The notes below the pieces were generated by a model. It searched no databases. It was not told the origin of the DNA and worked only from the letters and a program-made list of their open reading frames with translations. The translations under genes were made by a program, and so were the position numbers. Below, one piece after another: positions 34,163 to 41,557 of a DNA stretch of 41,557 bases. Position 1 is the stretch's first letter, and the number at the start of each line of letters is the position of its first letter. The stretch comes from CAYVTV01 sp964563105 (GTDB taxonomy: Bacteria; Bacteroidota; Bacteroidia; Bacteroidales; GCA-2748055). The stretch lies in the NCBI GenBank assembly GCA_964563105.1, contig CAZLXM010000025.1, positions 1 through 41,557 on the forward strand, read 5' to 3'.

Positions 34163-35119
34163 ATGGAAAGGAGAACATTTATTAAATCAGCAGCAATAGC
34201 AACCCCTATGCTAAGTGTTTTCCCCGCGGGCTTATCAGTAATAAACAGGGAAGAAAATAAGGGGAAACTTGAAAAACGCAAACTGGGAAAAACTGGTAAA
34301 AAGCTGTCAATTATCGGGTTCGGAGGAATCGTTGTTAATGGTGCAAGTCCTGAACAAGCTTCTGAGAGAGTTAAAGAAGCAATTTCTTATGGAGTAAATT
34401 ATTTTGATGTTGCACCAACATATGGTGATGCGGAAATTAAATTAGGACCTGCACTGGAACCTTACCGTAAAAACATATTCCTAAGCTGTAAAACTACTGA
34501 AAGAACAATGGACGGGGCAGCCAAAGAACTTGAGCAATCTCTTCAAAGGCTTCGTACGGATCATTTTGACCTCTACCAGTTACACTCAATGTCTTTAATG
34601 CAGGATGTTGACACAGTTTTTGGCCCCAACGGGGCAATGAAAACTTTTCTTAAAGCAAAGGAAGAAGGAAAAATCAGATTTATAGGTTTCTCGGCACATA
34701 CTGTTGAAGCAGCAATGGAACTCATGAGGCGTTTTGATTTTGACACCATTATGTTTCCAATAAATTTTGCCACCTGGCATGCTGGAAATTTTGGACCTCA
34801 GGTACTTGAAATGGCGAAAAGTAAAAACATGGGAATTATTGCTTTGAAGGCTATGGCTAAACGCCCATGGATGAAGGGAGCAGAAAGAAATATAAAAAAG
34901 GTCTGGTATGAACCTCTTCTAACACCTCAGGAAGCTCAAATGGGAATACGTTTTACCTTATCTCATCCTGTTACAACTGCTATTCCTCCCGGAAATGAAG
35001 ATCTTTTCAGTCTGGCATTAAAACTGGCAGTGAACTTCAAAGCCTTATCCGATTCAGAGGTTTTGGATATTAAAAAGAAAGGTCTGGAAACAGAACCTCT
35101 CTTCAGGTATTCAGGTTAA
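34163..35119 (+). CDS. Tat-exported aldo/keto reductase
   Basis: The 318-residue product opens with MERRTFIKSAAIATPML, a twin-arginine signal (RRTFIK). The AKR barrel has GFGGI, the active-site set Asp82 and Tyr87 (YFDVAPTYGDAE), Lys110 (LSCKTTER) and His141 (LYQLHS), and the NADP-pocket region near TTAIPPGN. Tat export of a cofactor-binding reductase is consistent with folded transport. The substrate is unknown; many Bacteroidota Tat AKRs sit in carbohydrate loci but here the neighbours give no clue. It converges with the small T9SS gene downstream. Alternatively the N-terminus may serve only as a membrane tether. Confidence 0.85.
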   Translation: MERRTFIKSAAIATPMLSVFPAGLSVINREENKGKLEKRKLGKTGKKLSIIGFGGIVVNGASPEQASERVKEAISYGVNYFDVAPTYGDAEIKLGPALEPYRKNIFLSCKTTERTMDGAAKELEQSLQRLRTDHFDLYQLHSMSLMQDVDTVFGPNGAMKTFLKAKEEGKIRFIGFSAHTVEAAMELMRRFDFDTIMFPINFATWHAGNFGPQVLEMAKSKNMGIIALKAMAKRPWMKGAERNIKKVWYEPLLTPQEAQMGIRFTLSHPVTTAIPPGNEDLFSLALKLAVNFKALSDSEVLDIKKKGLETEPLFRYSG

Positions 35120-35208
35120 AAAAATAACTTCTATTTAAAACAACAAATAGTAACAGTGAATTTTTAAAAAAGAAAAAATATTGCATAAAATATTGTAAAG
35201 TACCAATC

Positions 35209-35679
35209 CTACTTGCTTTTCAATATCTTAAATACTTTAATATCTTTATTAATTCCCGAAAGTTTTAAGAAGTAATTTCCGGGTAAAAGATTAACAACTG
35301 AAATCTCTGTGGTCCTGTCAGATATTTTATCACTTTTCAATAGTTTCCCCTTCTCATCATACAGCATATATGATACATTTTTGAAGTCATTTATTTTCAT
35401 AATGATAAATTCTGATGCGGGATTCGGGTAAACAGAAATATCAAGGTTTGTAAGAGATACGACCTGGTCTCCGGTTTCTGAAGTTTGTTGATTCCCTGGT
35501 TTTGATATACCTTTTGTATCTCCGGCTATCTCAACCAGGGGTTCACCAAGCATCCAGCTTATTGAATATGCAGGAGTAATACTTATATTTCCGGCAGGGA
35601 TTATTACTGACTGGGCATCAGCAACTAAAACACAAATAATTGACAAATAAATAATTATTGCTGATTTAATAATATCCAT
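35209..35679 (-). CDS. Small secreted protein with C-terminal type IX secretion sorting domain
   Basis: The 156-residue protein has a signal peptide (IIIYLSIICVLVADAQ). A short unknown section of about 50 residues follows, with SISWMLGEPLVEIAG, a motif often seen N-terminal in Bacteroidota T9SS proteins. A type-A sorting domain of about 75 residues ends the protein (LDISVYPNPASEFIIMKI, then LPGNYFLKLSG and the basic KVFKILKSK end). The sorting domain directs passage through the outer membrane and surface anchoring or release. So little else is left that it may be a remnant of a larger cargo protein, or a minimal surface peptide. It supports the organism using T9SS. Its start was taken as the first ATG with a good signal. 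Confidence 0.75.
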   Translation of the reverse strand: MDIIKSAIIIYLSIICVLVADAQSVIIPAGNISITPAYSISWMLGEPLVEIAGDTKGISKPGNQQTSETGDQVVSLTNLDISVYPNPASEFIIMKINDFKNVSYMLYDEKGKLLKSDKISDRTTEISVVNLLPGNYFLKLSGINKDIKVFKILKSK

Positions 35680-35773
35680 TCTGTTAGTATTAATTTTATT
35701 ATTTCACAAAATTTTATATCAAATATAATGCAATTAAATAAATTTAACTGATCTATAGATTTCCGGCTTTAAT

Positions 35774-37093
35774 TTAAATATCTTTTAGCAATACATTATG
35801 ATCGGAATTTTTTGTTGCATTCAGTATTTTCTCATGCAAATCTGATAATTTCTCAAAAACCGGAGATTCTTTTACCACAAAATGATCGCCTCCTGAAGTA
35901 TCTAGTTTATCTATTATATATTTAATGTCTATTCTGTTGATGTCAATTGCCGGTAAATATCCATTTTCTCTGGGGCTTCCTGTAACTGTTTCAGTAAGCA
36001 CATTTGCATCGACCAGAGAATAAGTAATATTTCTTATCAATCTCAAAGGAATCCCCAGTTGTTTGGATAGTTGAGCGCTGGTTAAAGGAGGAGACTCCGA
36101 TTCAAAATTTTTTATAATTGTATAAACAACATAAAGTGATAATAATCTTTTATGATGTGTACTTAGATTCAAAGATTCTGATTCAAATTCGTATTTTTCC
36201 ACATTTTGATAGGCAAAAGAAATTTCCGCGCCCAGTAAAACAATAAGCCAGCTTATCTGAAGCCAGGCCAGAAATAGTGGCAGAGCAGCGAATGTTCCGT
36301 ATAAAGCACTGTAACGGGATACACCAACCTGAAAATGTATATACGCCCACTGAGTTAACTGAAACATGGTCCCCGCAATTATTCCGGCAATAAGAGCATA
36401 ACCAAACTGCACCTTGGTATTTGGCATGATAATATAAATTATTGTGAATAATAACCATACAAGAACATACGGAATAAAAGAAATAAGCTTGTCAATAACA
36501 GGTGAAATAGTATGTATCAATTCAAAACTTTCATTGACTTCCTGGACCCTGGTTGAAATATATACCATCACGCTGCTTGAAAGAATGATCAGAAAAGGAG
36601 CAATTAGCATCATAGCGAGATAATCACTCATTTTTCTTAAAAATGGCCTTGGTGTATTAATCTGCCATATAGCATTAAATGAGCTTTCAATATTTGTCAA
36701 AACCTGCATAACCGACCAAACCAATATCACTAATCCTATTCCGGCCAGAAGCCCCCCTTCAACATCAACTAACACTGACTTTGACAAGGAAATAATCCAA
36801 TTCATTACTTCTTCCTGTCCTTTAAAATTTTCAGTTATAAACTGTTCCATTTTAGTCTCGAACCCAAATCCTTTGGCTACTCCAAAAGCCATTGCCACTA
36901 TGGGAACAACAGACAATAAAGTATAAAATGTAAGGGCAGATGCCCTCATGCTGACTTTTTCCTCAATAAATCCTCTAACGGCCAAAATAATTATCCGGAT
37001 CTGACGAATTAAAAAAAACCTGTATGTAGAAGCTTCATCCAGATTAGAATTTAATATCTGGTCCTGATAGAACTTTTTTATTTTTAGAATCAT
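35774..37093 (-). CDS. YihY/BrkB-family inner membrane protein
   Basis: The 439-residue protein has about six hydrophobic helices and the family hallmarks ASALTFYTLLSVVPIVAMAFG, LVWSVMQVLTNIESSFNAIWQ, PRPFLRKMSDYLAMML, YALIAGIIAGTMFQLTQWAYI and LPLFLAWLQISWLIVLLGAEISFAYQ. A cytosolic C-terminal part with a helix-turn-helix-like PPLTSAQLSKQLGIPLRLIRNITYSL follows. The family was once called ribonuclease BN but is now regarded as membrane proteins of unclear role. The predicted winged-helix tail is usual in Bacteroidota members. Confidence 0.85.
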   Translation of the reverse strand: MILKIKKFYQDQILNSNLDEASTYRFFLIRQIRIIILAVRGFIEEKVSMRASALTFYTLLSVVPIVAMAFGVAKGFGFETKMEQFITENFKGQEEVMNWIISLSKSVLVDVEGGLLAGIGLVILVWSVMQVLTNIESSFNAIWQINTPRPFLRKMSDYLAMMLIAPFLIILSSSVMVYISTRVQEVNESFELIHTISPVIDKLISFIPYVLVWLLFTIIYIIMPNTKVQFGYALIAGIIAGTMFQLTQWAYIHFQVGVSRYSALYGTFAALPLFLAWLQISWLIVLLGAEISFAYQNVEKYEFESESLNLSTHHKRLLSLYVVYTIIKNFESESPPLTSAQLSKQLGIPLRLIRNITYSLVDANVLTETVTGSPRENGYLPAIDINRIDIKYIIDKLDTSGGDHFVVKESPVFEKLSDLHEKILNATKNSDHNVLLKDI

Positions 37094-37279
37094 GTTAACT
37101 TTTATTTTAGGTAAAATTAGATAATTATTTTATAATATGCTTTTTAATAGATTAATCTATAAAAATATCTAAATTTTAAAGCTTCAGTTAAAGTAAACAT
37201 TCAGGAAAACTAATTTTATAATTGTTTTGCCTTAAACATCTTCATGCTTTCAAGTTTTTAAACGCCGATAAATATTAAC

Positions 37280-37287
37280 TATATTTG
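37280..37287 (+). promoter_or_regulatory. Predicted -7 element for the ComB-like gene
   Basis: TATATTTG is an exact TAnnTTTG match, ending 22 bases before the ATG at 37310. The -33 region is T-rich (TTTTT around 37255-37259) but not a clear TTTG. Confidence 0.5.
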
Positions 37288-37309
37288 CAATTTTTGAATC
37301 TTAAACTGA

Positions 37310-38008
37310 ATGGATATTCGTATTTATCATTTAAAAGAAGGGGCTGAAAAAGCTGTTGGATTAACGGTAATTATAGATGTATTCCGTGCTTTCTCATTGG
37401 AATGCTATGCCTTTCATAACAGGGCTGAAAAAATAATTGCAGTTGATGATCTGGATTTTGCTTTTAACTTAAAAAAAGAAAATCCGGATTATATTCTTCT
37501 TGGTGAACGGGATGAAAAAAAGGTGCCCGGTTTTGATTTCGGGAATTCACCATCTCATATTCTTCCGTTTGATTTTTATGGTAAAACCCTGGTCCATACA
37601 ACGAGCTCCGGTACTTTAGGAATTATGAGCGCTGTTAATGCCCAGGAAATTATAACAGGAAGTTTTGTTAATGCCGGAGCTATAGTTAAATATATTAAAT
37701 CTGTCAGGCCCGGATCAGTATCACTGGTATGCATGGGATATGCATCATTGTATCCGGTGGAAGAAGATACATTTTGTGCAGAATATATAAAAAATGAGCT
37801 TGAAGGTCGAGAAAACAATTTTAATAATATGAAAGAGATCATTCGGCAAAGTAGTGGAAAAAGATTTTTCGAAGAAGATAAACAGGATTTTGCCCCTGAA
37901 AGTGATTTTGATTTATGTCTTGATCTTAATATATTCAATTTTATTATAAAGGCTGAGCGGGGAGAGAATTTTGCAATTATGAACAAAATACAAATAGATG
38001 TAGTTTAA
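37310..38008 (+). CDS. ComB-like 2-phosphosulfolactate phosphatase family protein
   Basis: The 232-residue product matches ComB: VIIDVFRAFSLE near the start, LLGERDEKKVPGFDFGNSPSHI, HTTSSGTLGI in place of the usual TTTNGT, and a VEEDTFCAEY region. ComB hydrolyses 2-phosphosulfolactate to sulfolactate in coenzyme M biosynthesis of methanogens; bacterial homologues often have no coenzyme M pathway and their substrate is uncertain. Cofactor is Mg. Nothing related to sulfonates is encoded nearby. The next gene begins 11 bases downstream and is likely co-transcribed. Function beyond phosphatase-like is not supported. Confidence 0.75.
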   Translation: MDIRIYHLKEGAEKAVGLTVIIDVFRAFSLECYAFHNRAEKIIAVDDLDFAFNLKKENPDYILLGERDEKKVPGFDFGNSPSHILPFDFYGKTLVHTTSSGTLGIMSAVNAQEIITGSFVNAGAIVKYIKSVRPGSVSLVCMGYASLYPVEEDTFCAEYIKNELEGRENNFNNMKEIIRQSSGKRFFEEDKQDFAPESDFDLCLDLNIFNFIIKAERGENFAIMNKIQIDVV

Positions 38009-38052
38009 ACAATTATATAATGTTTTTTATAATTTTTTCGATAAATCAGATC

Positions 38053-38649
38053 ATGTCCATAAAAGAAAAAATAATCCAATATTTTAAAACAACCAAAAAA
38101 TTAAAAATTGCAGGTGATATCCTGTTTTATATTTTTCTGATACTCTTAATAATTCCGGCCAGCAGACGGGAGATTATCACTACCGTTAAAAGATATACAT
38201 TAATAAGGCCAAGGGTTATTGAAAGATCAGTTTTAGGAATATTAAATGAAAATGATTACCAATTTACTTTAGAGGACATTAACGGTACACCCTTTATTCT
38301 GCAGGATTTTTCAAATGAAGTATTGTTCATTAATTTCTGGGCAAGCTGGTGCCCGCCCTGCAGGGCAGAGATGCCTGAAATAGAAAAACTTTATTCTGAA
38401 TTTAAAGATAAAGTAAAATTTCTTTTAATAACCGGCGAACAAAATGAACCGGTAAAAAACTACCTGGAGAAATATAAATATAATTTTCCTGTATATTTTC
38501 AGCGAAGTAAACTCCCTGTATCTTTCAATGTTTCTACAATACCCCATACATTTGTGATTGACAGAAATGGAAATATTCTTTTTTCCAAAACAGGTGCTGC
38601 AAAATGGAATTCCACTGAATTTAAAAAATTTCTTGACTCAATTATTTAA
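38053..38649 (+). CDS. Membrane-anchored TlpA/thioredoxin-like protein
   Basis: The start at ATG 38053 gives MSIKEKIIQYFKTTKK and a single membrane helix (ILFYIFLILLIIPAS), with the thioredoxin domain outside. An upstream ATG at 38020 adds 11 residues. The domain has NFWASWCPPCRAEMPEIE, with CPPC as the redox pair, and the cis-proline STIPHTFVID loop. Such proteins reduce disulfides or cytochrome apo-proteins in the periplasm. The product is about 198 residues, full length for the family. It shares a transcript with the ComB-like gene, with no clear functional connection. Confidence 0.8.
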   Translation: MSIKEKIIQYFKTTKKLKIAGDILFYIFLILLIIPASRREIITTVKRYTLIRPRVIERSVLGILNENDYQFTLEDINGTPFILQDFSNEVLFINFWASWCPPCRAEMPEIEKLYSEFKDKVKFLLITGEQNEPVKNYLEKYKYNFPVYFQRSKLPVSFNVSTIPHTFVIDRNGNILFSKTGAAKWNSTEFKKFLDSII

Positions 38650-38671
38650 TAAGGGAATCTGTTTGGGCATT

Positions 38672-39694
38672 TTATATTGATTTTTTTCTTTTTATTTTCA
38701 TGCTTTCCGGGTTAACGACAAAAGGGACCCTGTCATTCCGGTAAAATTCAATAATATTATCAGCAGCAATCTCTGCCATTTTTTCCCTTGTTTCTATTGT
38801 TGCTGAACCAATATGTGGCAGAACAGCAACATTTTCCATCGATAATAACGGATTTGTAGAAAGCATAGGTTCAGGGTTTGTCACATCAAGACCTGCCCCC
38901 CAGATAATTTTATTTTTGAGTGCTTTATAAAGGTCAGTTTCATTATGCACTTTACCCCTGGCGGTATTAATAAAAATAGAAGTTGGTTTCATCTTTGCAA
39001 AAGCTTCTTTGTTGAAAACTTCACGTGTTTTTTCATTTAGTGAACAATGAACAGAAATAATATCACTCTGCGAAAGCAAGGTATTAAAATCCACCAGTTT
39101 GGCACCTAAAATTTGTTCAGCGTGTGAATTTCTATTACGGTTGTGATATATAATTTCCATTCCATAGGCAGATTTACATAATCTGGCCATTTCATATCCA
39201 ATTCTACCCAAACCAAATATTCCAAGTGTTTTATATTTTAATTCAATACCCAGATTAGCCCTTGGCCTGAAATATTTCCATTCTCCTTTAATTATAGTCT
39301 TATGATGATAAAATAATTTGCGAGACACTGCAATCATCAGGCCAAATGCAATTTCTGCAGTTGCATCAGATAAAACATCAGGTGTATATCCAACAGGAAT
39401 CCCAAGATCGGTTGCTTTGTTAATATCAATATTGTCATAACCCACTGCATATTGAGAAATAACATCCAGATGTGAACATTCGTTAAGGAAGTTTGCATCA
39501 ATCCTGTCACCTCCTGAACAAAGCAATGCATTATGTTTCTTGGCAGCAAACAGAAGTTCTTCACGGGTCATAGGAATTTCAGATGTCCTGGGTGTTACGA
39601 AAAAACCGGCAGAATTTAACAACTCTGCTGCAAGTTCCGGAAAATCACGTGTAATCAAAACTTTAATCTCTTTTTTATTTGCCATATTTTTCAT
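38672..39694 (-). CDS. D-isomer 2-hydroxyacid dehydrogenase (hydroxypyruvate/glyoxylate reductase-like)
   Basis: The product, about 340 residues from the ATG at 39694 (or 39685; the frame to 39706 would use TTG), has the NAD-binding GIFGLGRIGYEMARL glycine motif, the substrate/catalytic Arg in INTARGKVH, the Glu further on in the DVTNPEP segment, and catalytic His in VLPHIGSAT. GVDVTxPEP-type sequence is typical of glyoxylate/hydroxypyruvate reductases and D-glycerate dehydrogenases. It reduces a 2-oxoacid to the D-2-hydroxyacid with NAD(P)H. The gene is preceded by full copy C of the dispersed element, in the same sense; the other full copy precedes the FAD-type D-2-hydroxyacid dehydrogenase at 4761. 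Confidence 0.85.
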   Translation of the reverse strand: MKNMANKKEIKVLITRDFPELAAELLNSAGFFVTPRTSEIPMTREELLFAAKKHNALLCSGGDRIDANFLNECSHLDVISQYAVGYDNIDINKATDLGIPVGYTPDVLSDATAEIAFGLMIAVSRKLFYHHKTIIKGEWKYFRPRANLGIELKYKTLGIFGLGRIGYEMARLCKSAYGMEIIYHNRNRNSHAEQILGAKLVDFNTLLSQSDIISVHCSLNEKTREVFNKEAFAKMKPTSIFINTARGKVHNETDLYKALKNKIIWGAGLDVTNPEPMLSTNPLLSMENVAVLPHIGSATIETREKMAEIAADNIIEFYRNDRVPFVVNPESMKIKRKKSI

Positions 39695-39717
39695 TTTATT
39701 ATTCAAAAATTAATCCA

Positions 39718-39820
39718 TTAGAAAATAATTGAGTTATATTGTTGTTAATCACGTCGTTCTGATGAAACCTCCAAATATTTTCATTTTCTTGTTGTGAACG
39801 ATAGTACATGGGGGTTTAAT
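39718..39820 (-). repeat. Dispersed element copy C (full length)
   Basis: Read on the minus strand, it shares order and sequence with copy A: AAACCCCCA, TGTACTATCGTTCACAACAA, a GAAAATGAAAATATT core, TGGAGGTTT, CATCAGAACGACGTGA, then AATATAACT and ATTATTTTCT. It ends about 24 bases before the dehydrogenase start codon. AAACCCCCA and TGGAGGTTT are inverted-repeat arms with one mismatch. Over the part shared with copy B only one of 44 bases differs, although the copies are 32 kb apart. Confidence 0.75.
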
Positions 39821-39839
39821 CCCAAAAAAGGCTTGTAAG

Positions 39840-39863
39840 TTATAAACAATTCATTGTTTATAA
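39840..39863. promoter_or_regulatory. 24-base inverted repeat in the dehydrogenase/SLC13 divergent gap
   Basis: TTATAAACAAT (39840-39850) and ATTGTTTATAA (39853-39863) are perfect reverse complements around TC. No T-tract follows on either strand, so it looks like an operator for a dimeric regulator, not a terminator. It lies about 130 bases before the SLC13 gene and about 145 before the divergent dehydrogenase gene. The rest of the 285-base gap has only element C. Confidence 0.4.
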
Positions 39864-39991
39864 AAAATTATGAACGTGGATTTTCACATGTCAGATATAC
39901 AATTATTTATGCTTAAGTTTATTTTTTAAAAAATAATATAAAATAGCGTTTAACAAAGTATTCTTTTATTAGCCGACTCATATTTATAATT

Positions 39992-41488
39992 ATGAAAGAA
40001 AAAGATCCCTCCTTAAGCTTGCAAAAGTGGATTATTCCACTGGCAGGACTATTACTTTTTATTATTATGTTATTTTCAAAGCCGGTATCCGGCTTGAGCG
40101 TTCAGGGATGGAGAACTGCAGCAGTAGGGATTCTAATGGCTTTATGGTGGATCTCAGAAATAATCCCGATTGCAACAACAGCACTTTTACCTTTGATATT
40201 TTTCCCTTTACTTCAAATAGCTGATATTAAATCTACTGCCCTTCCTTATGCTAATCCAATAATATTTCTTTTTATGGGTGGGTTTATTATTGCCATAGCT
40301 ATGCAGGAATGGAATTTACATAAACGAATCGCACTGAATATTATACAAATTATTGGATTCAAACCACGAAATATTATTCTTGGATTTATGATATCAGTTG
40401 CATTTATCAGTATGTGGGTTAGTAATACAGCAGCCACATTAATGATGCTTCCAATAGCCGTTTCCGTGATTGAGATTAGCACAAAAAATGATATTAAAAA
40501 TAAAAGTAATCCCCAATATAAAAATTTTGCAGTGATACTTATGTTGTGTATAGCATATTCTTCAAACATCGGAGGTATAGGAACTATTATCGGAAGCCCG
40601 ACAAATGCACTGTTTATAGGATTTATAAATGAAGTTTATGGAATGCAGATATCATTTACTCAATGGTTGATCATAGGTTTGCCTGTTGTTTTATTAGGCT
40701 TACCTGTTACTTATTTTATACTTACTTATATCACCTTCCCTTTAAAATTTAAAAGAATTGAGGGTGGAAAAGACTATATCCGTGAAGAAATAAACAAGCT
40801 TGGAAGGATGAAAAAAGCTGAAGTTTTAGTGGTTATAATTTTTATCCTGACTGCTTCTCTTTGGATTGTTCGTCCAGTTATTGAGCCATTCATTCCGGGG
40901 CTGTCTGATGCAGGTATTGCAATTTTTGGTGCAGTTCTGATGTTTATTGTCCCTTTAAATATAAAACATGGAAAATTTTTACTTAGCTGGAATGCAGCAG
41001 AAAAACTTCCATGGGGAATGCTTATTCTTTTTGGAGGAGGGCTTACACTTGCCGGAGCTATTCAACGAACCGGCCTGGCCGAATGGATAGGAGGATATTT
41101 TATAAATATTTCCTGGATGAATACAATGGTTATAATTCTGATCATTACATTGGTTATTATCACTTTCACCCAGCTTACAAGTAATGTGGCCACAATTTCA
41201 GCATTTCTGCCAATAATAGGTTCAGCAGCTTTAGGTATGGGAGAAAACCCTTTGTTTTTTGCAATCCCGGCAACTATCGGGGCCAGTTGCGCTTTTATGC
41301 TGCCGGTCTCAACTCCGCCTAATGCGATAGCATATGGAAGCGGATATGTTACTATTCCTCAAATGGCAAAGGCAGGTATTTTACTTAATTTATTCTTTTC
41401 CATTCTGATCACTTTTGTAACATATTTTCTTTTAACCTTGATACTTGGGATTGAACAAGGCGTAATACCTGAATTCTTGACAAAATAA
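39992..41488 (+). CDS. SLC13/DASS-family sodium:carboxylate transporter
   Basis: The 498-residue membrane protein has about 11 hydrophobic segments and both SNT-type signature loops: SNTAATLMMLPIAVSVIE with GGIGTIIGSPTNALFIGF, and TSNVATISAFLPIIGS with the later VSTPPNAIAYGSG. The motif at the end of the second half matches the conserved DASS carboxylate/sodium site. It imports di- or tricarboxylates such as succinate or malate with sodium. It is divergent from the hydroxyacid dehydrogenase gene, and a shared operator is possible. The start is the first ATG, giving a short cytosolic N-terminus. Confidence 0.9.
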   Translation: MKEKDPSLSLQKWIIPLAGLLLFIIMLFSKPVSGLSVQGWRTAAVGILMALWWISEIIPIATTALLPLIFFPLLQIADIKSTALPYANPIIFLFMGGFIIAIAMQEWNLHKRIALNIIQIIGFKPRNIILGFMISVAFISMWVSNTAATLMMLPIAVSVIEISTKNDIKNKSNPQYKNFAVILMLCIAYSSNIGGIGTIIGSPTNALFIGFINEVYGMQISFTQWLIIGLPVVLLGLPVTYFILTYITFPLKFKRIEGGKDYIREEINKLGRMKKAEVLVVIIFILTASLWIVRPVIEPFIPGLSDAGIAIFGAVLMFIVPLNIKHGKFLLSWNAAEKLPWGMLILFGGGLTLAGAIQRTGLAEWIGGYFINISWMNTMVIILIITLVIITFTQLTSNVATISAFLPIIGSAALGMGENPLFFAIPATIGASCAFMLPVSTPPNAIAYGSGYVTIPQMAKAGILLNLFFSILITFVTYFLLTLILGIEQGVIPEFLTK

Positions 41489-41515
41489 ACTTCAAATTCA
41501 CTAGGGATTTTCGCT

Positions 41516-41530
41516 AAATGCGAAGCATTT
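41516..41530 (+). terminator. Small hairpin after the transporter gene
   Basis: AAATGC and GCATTT form a 6-bp stem with GAA loop, followed by TTAATAATATT, 27 bases after the stop codon. Short, so only a weak terminator candidate. Confidence 0.35.
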
Positions 41531-41557
41531 TAATAATATTGACAGACCACAAAGGTT

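Noticed and set aside
1..41557. CRISPR array, tRNA, rRNA, prophage or IS element
   Set aside because: No regularly spaced repeats, cloverleaf, rRNA segment, transposase or phage gene was seen in the window.

Overview
The window is an AT-rich piece of a Bacteroidota genome, most likely a marine or gut-type Bacteroidales or relative, probably from a draft or metagenome-assembled scaffold. The evidence is a type IX secretion sorting domain, a TonB-dependent receptor with an N-terminal carboxypeptidase-regulatory-like domain, DUF4301, a bifunctional HisB, TAnnTTTG-type promoter elements, weak Shine-Dalgarno signals, and two fixed-length runs of 10 N. No rRNA, tRNA, CRISPR array, IS transposase or phage gene was seen, and no gene-free stretch exceeds 300 bases.

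Layout. 1-9.6 kb (+ strand) is a sugar-acid and glycan catabolic block: the end of a UxuB-type fructuronate reductase, an RraA-like aldolase-fold protein, two tandem secreted clan GH-A hydrolases, a large FAD/Fe-S D-2-hydroxyacid dehydrogenase, and a secreted two-domain esterase. 9.8-12.7 kb holds a PiT phosphate transporter with a PhoU-like tail, converging on a PhoB-like response regulator. 12.8-17.0 kb (- strand) holds yjbQ, iorA, iorB and a DUF4301 gene. 17.3-20.4 kb holds a small regulatory-like-domain protein and a TonB receptor without SusD. 20.5-25.6 kb holds a nitroreductase, nagA, and divergently rocD plus a PepO-type lipoprotein peptidase. 25.6-32.4 kb (- strand) is a histidine operon, hisG-D-C-B-A-F-IE. 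32.5-41.5 kb holds an amidohydrolase lipoprotein, a Tat-type aldo/keto reductase, a very small T9SS cargo protein, a YihY/BrkB membrane protein, a ComB-like phosphatase, a membrane-anchored thioredoxin-like protein, a D-2-hydroxyacid dehydrogenase, and an SLC13-type carboxylate transporter.

Three non-coding observations stand out. First, the his operon is preceded by a complete-looking transcription attenuator: an 18-codon leader ORF with three His codons, mutually exclusive pairing segments, and a 10-bp terminator with a U-tract ending 16 bases before hisG. Second, the same operon has no hisH, although hisF and all its other usual members are present. Third, a dispersed element of about 90-100 bp occurs three times (two full copies, one half copy). 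Each copy lies just upstream of, and in the same sense as, a gene: the FAD-type hydroxyacid dehydrogenase, the NAD-type hydroxyacid dehydrogenase, and the esterase. In one copy the element's 3' inverted-repeat arm includes the start codon of the gene.
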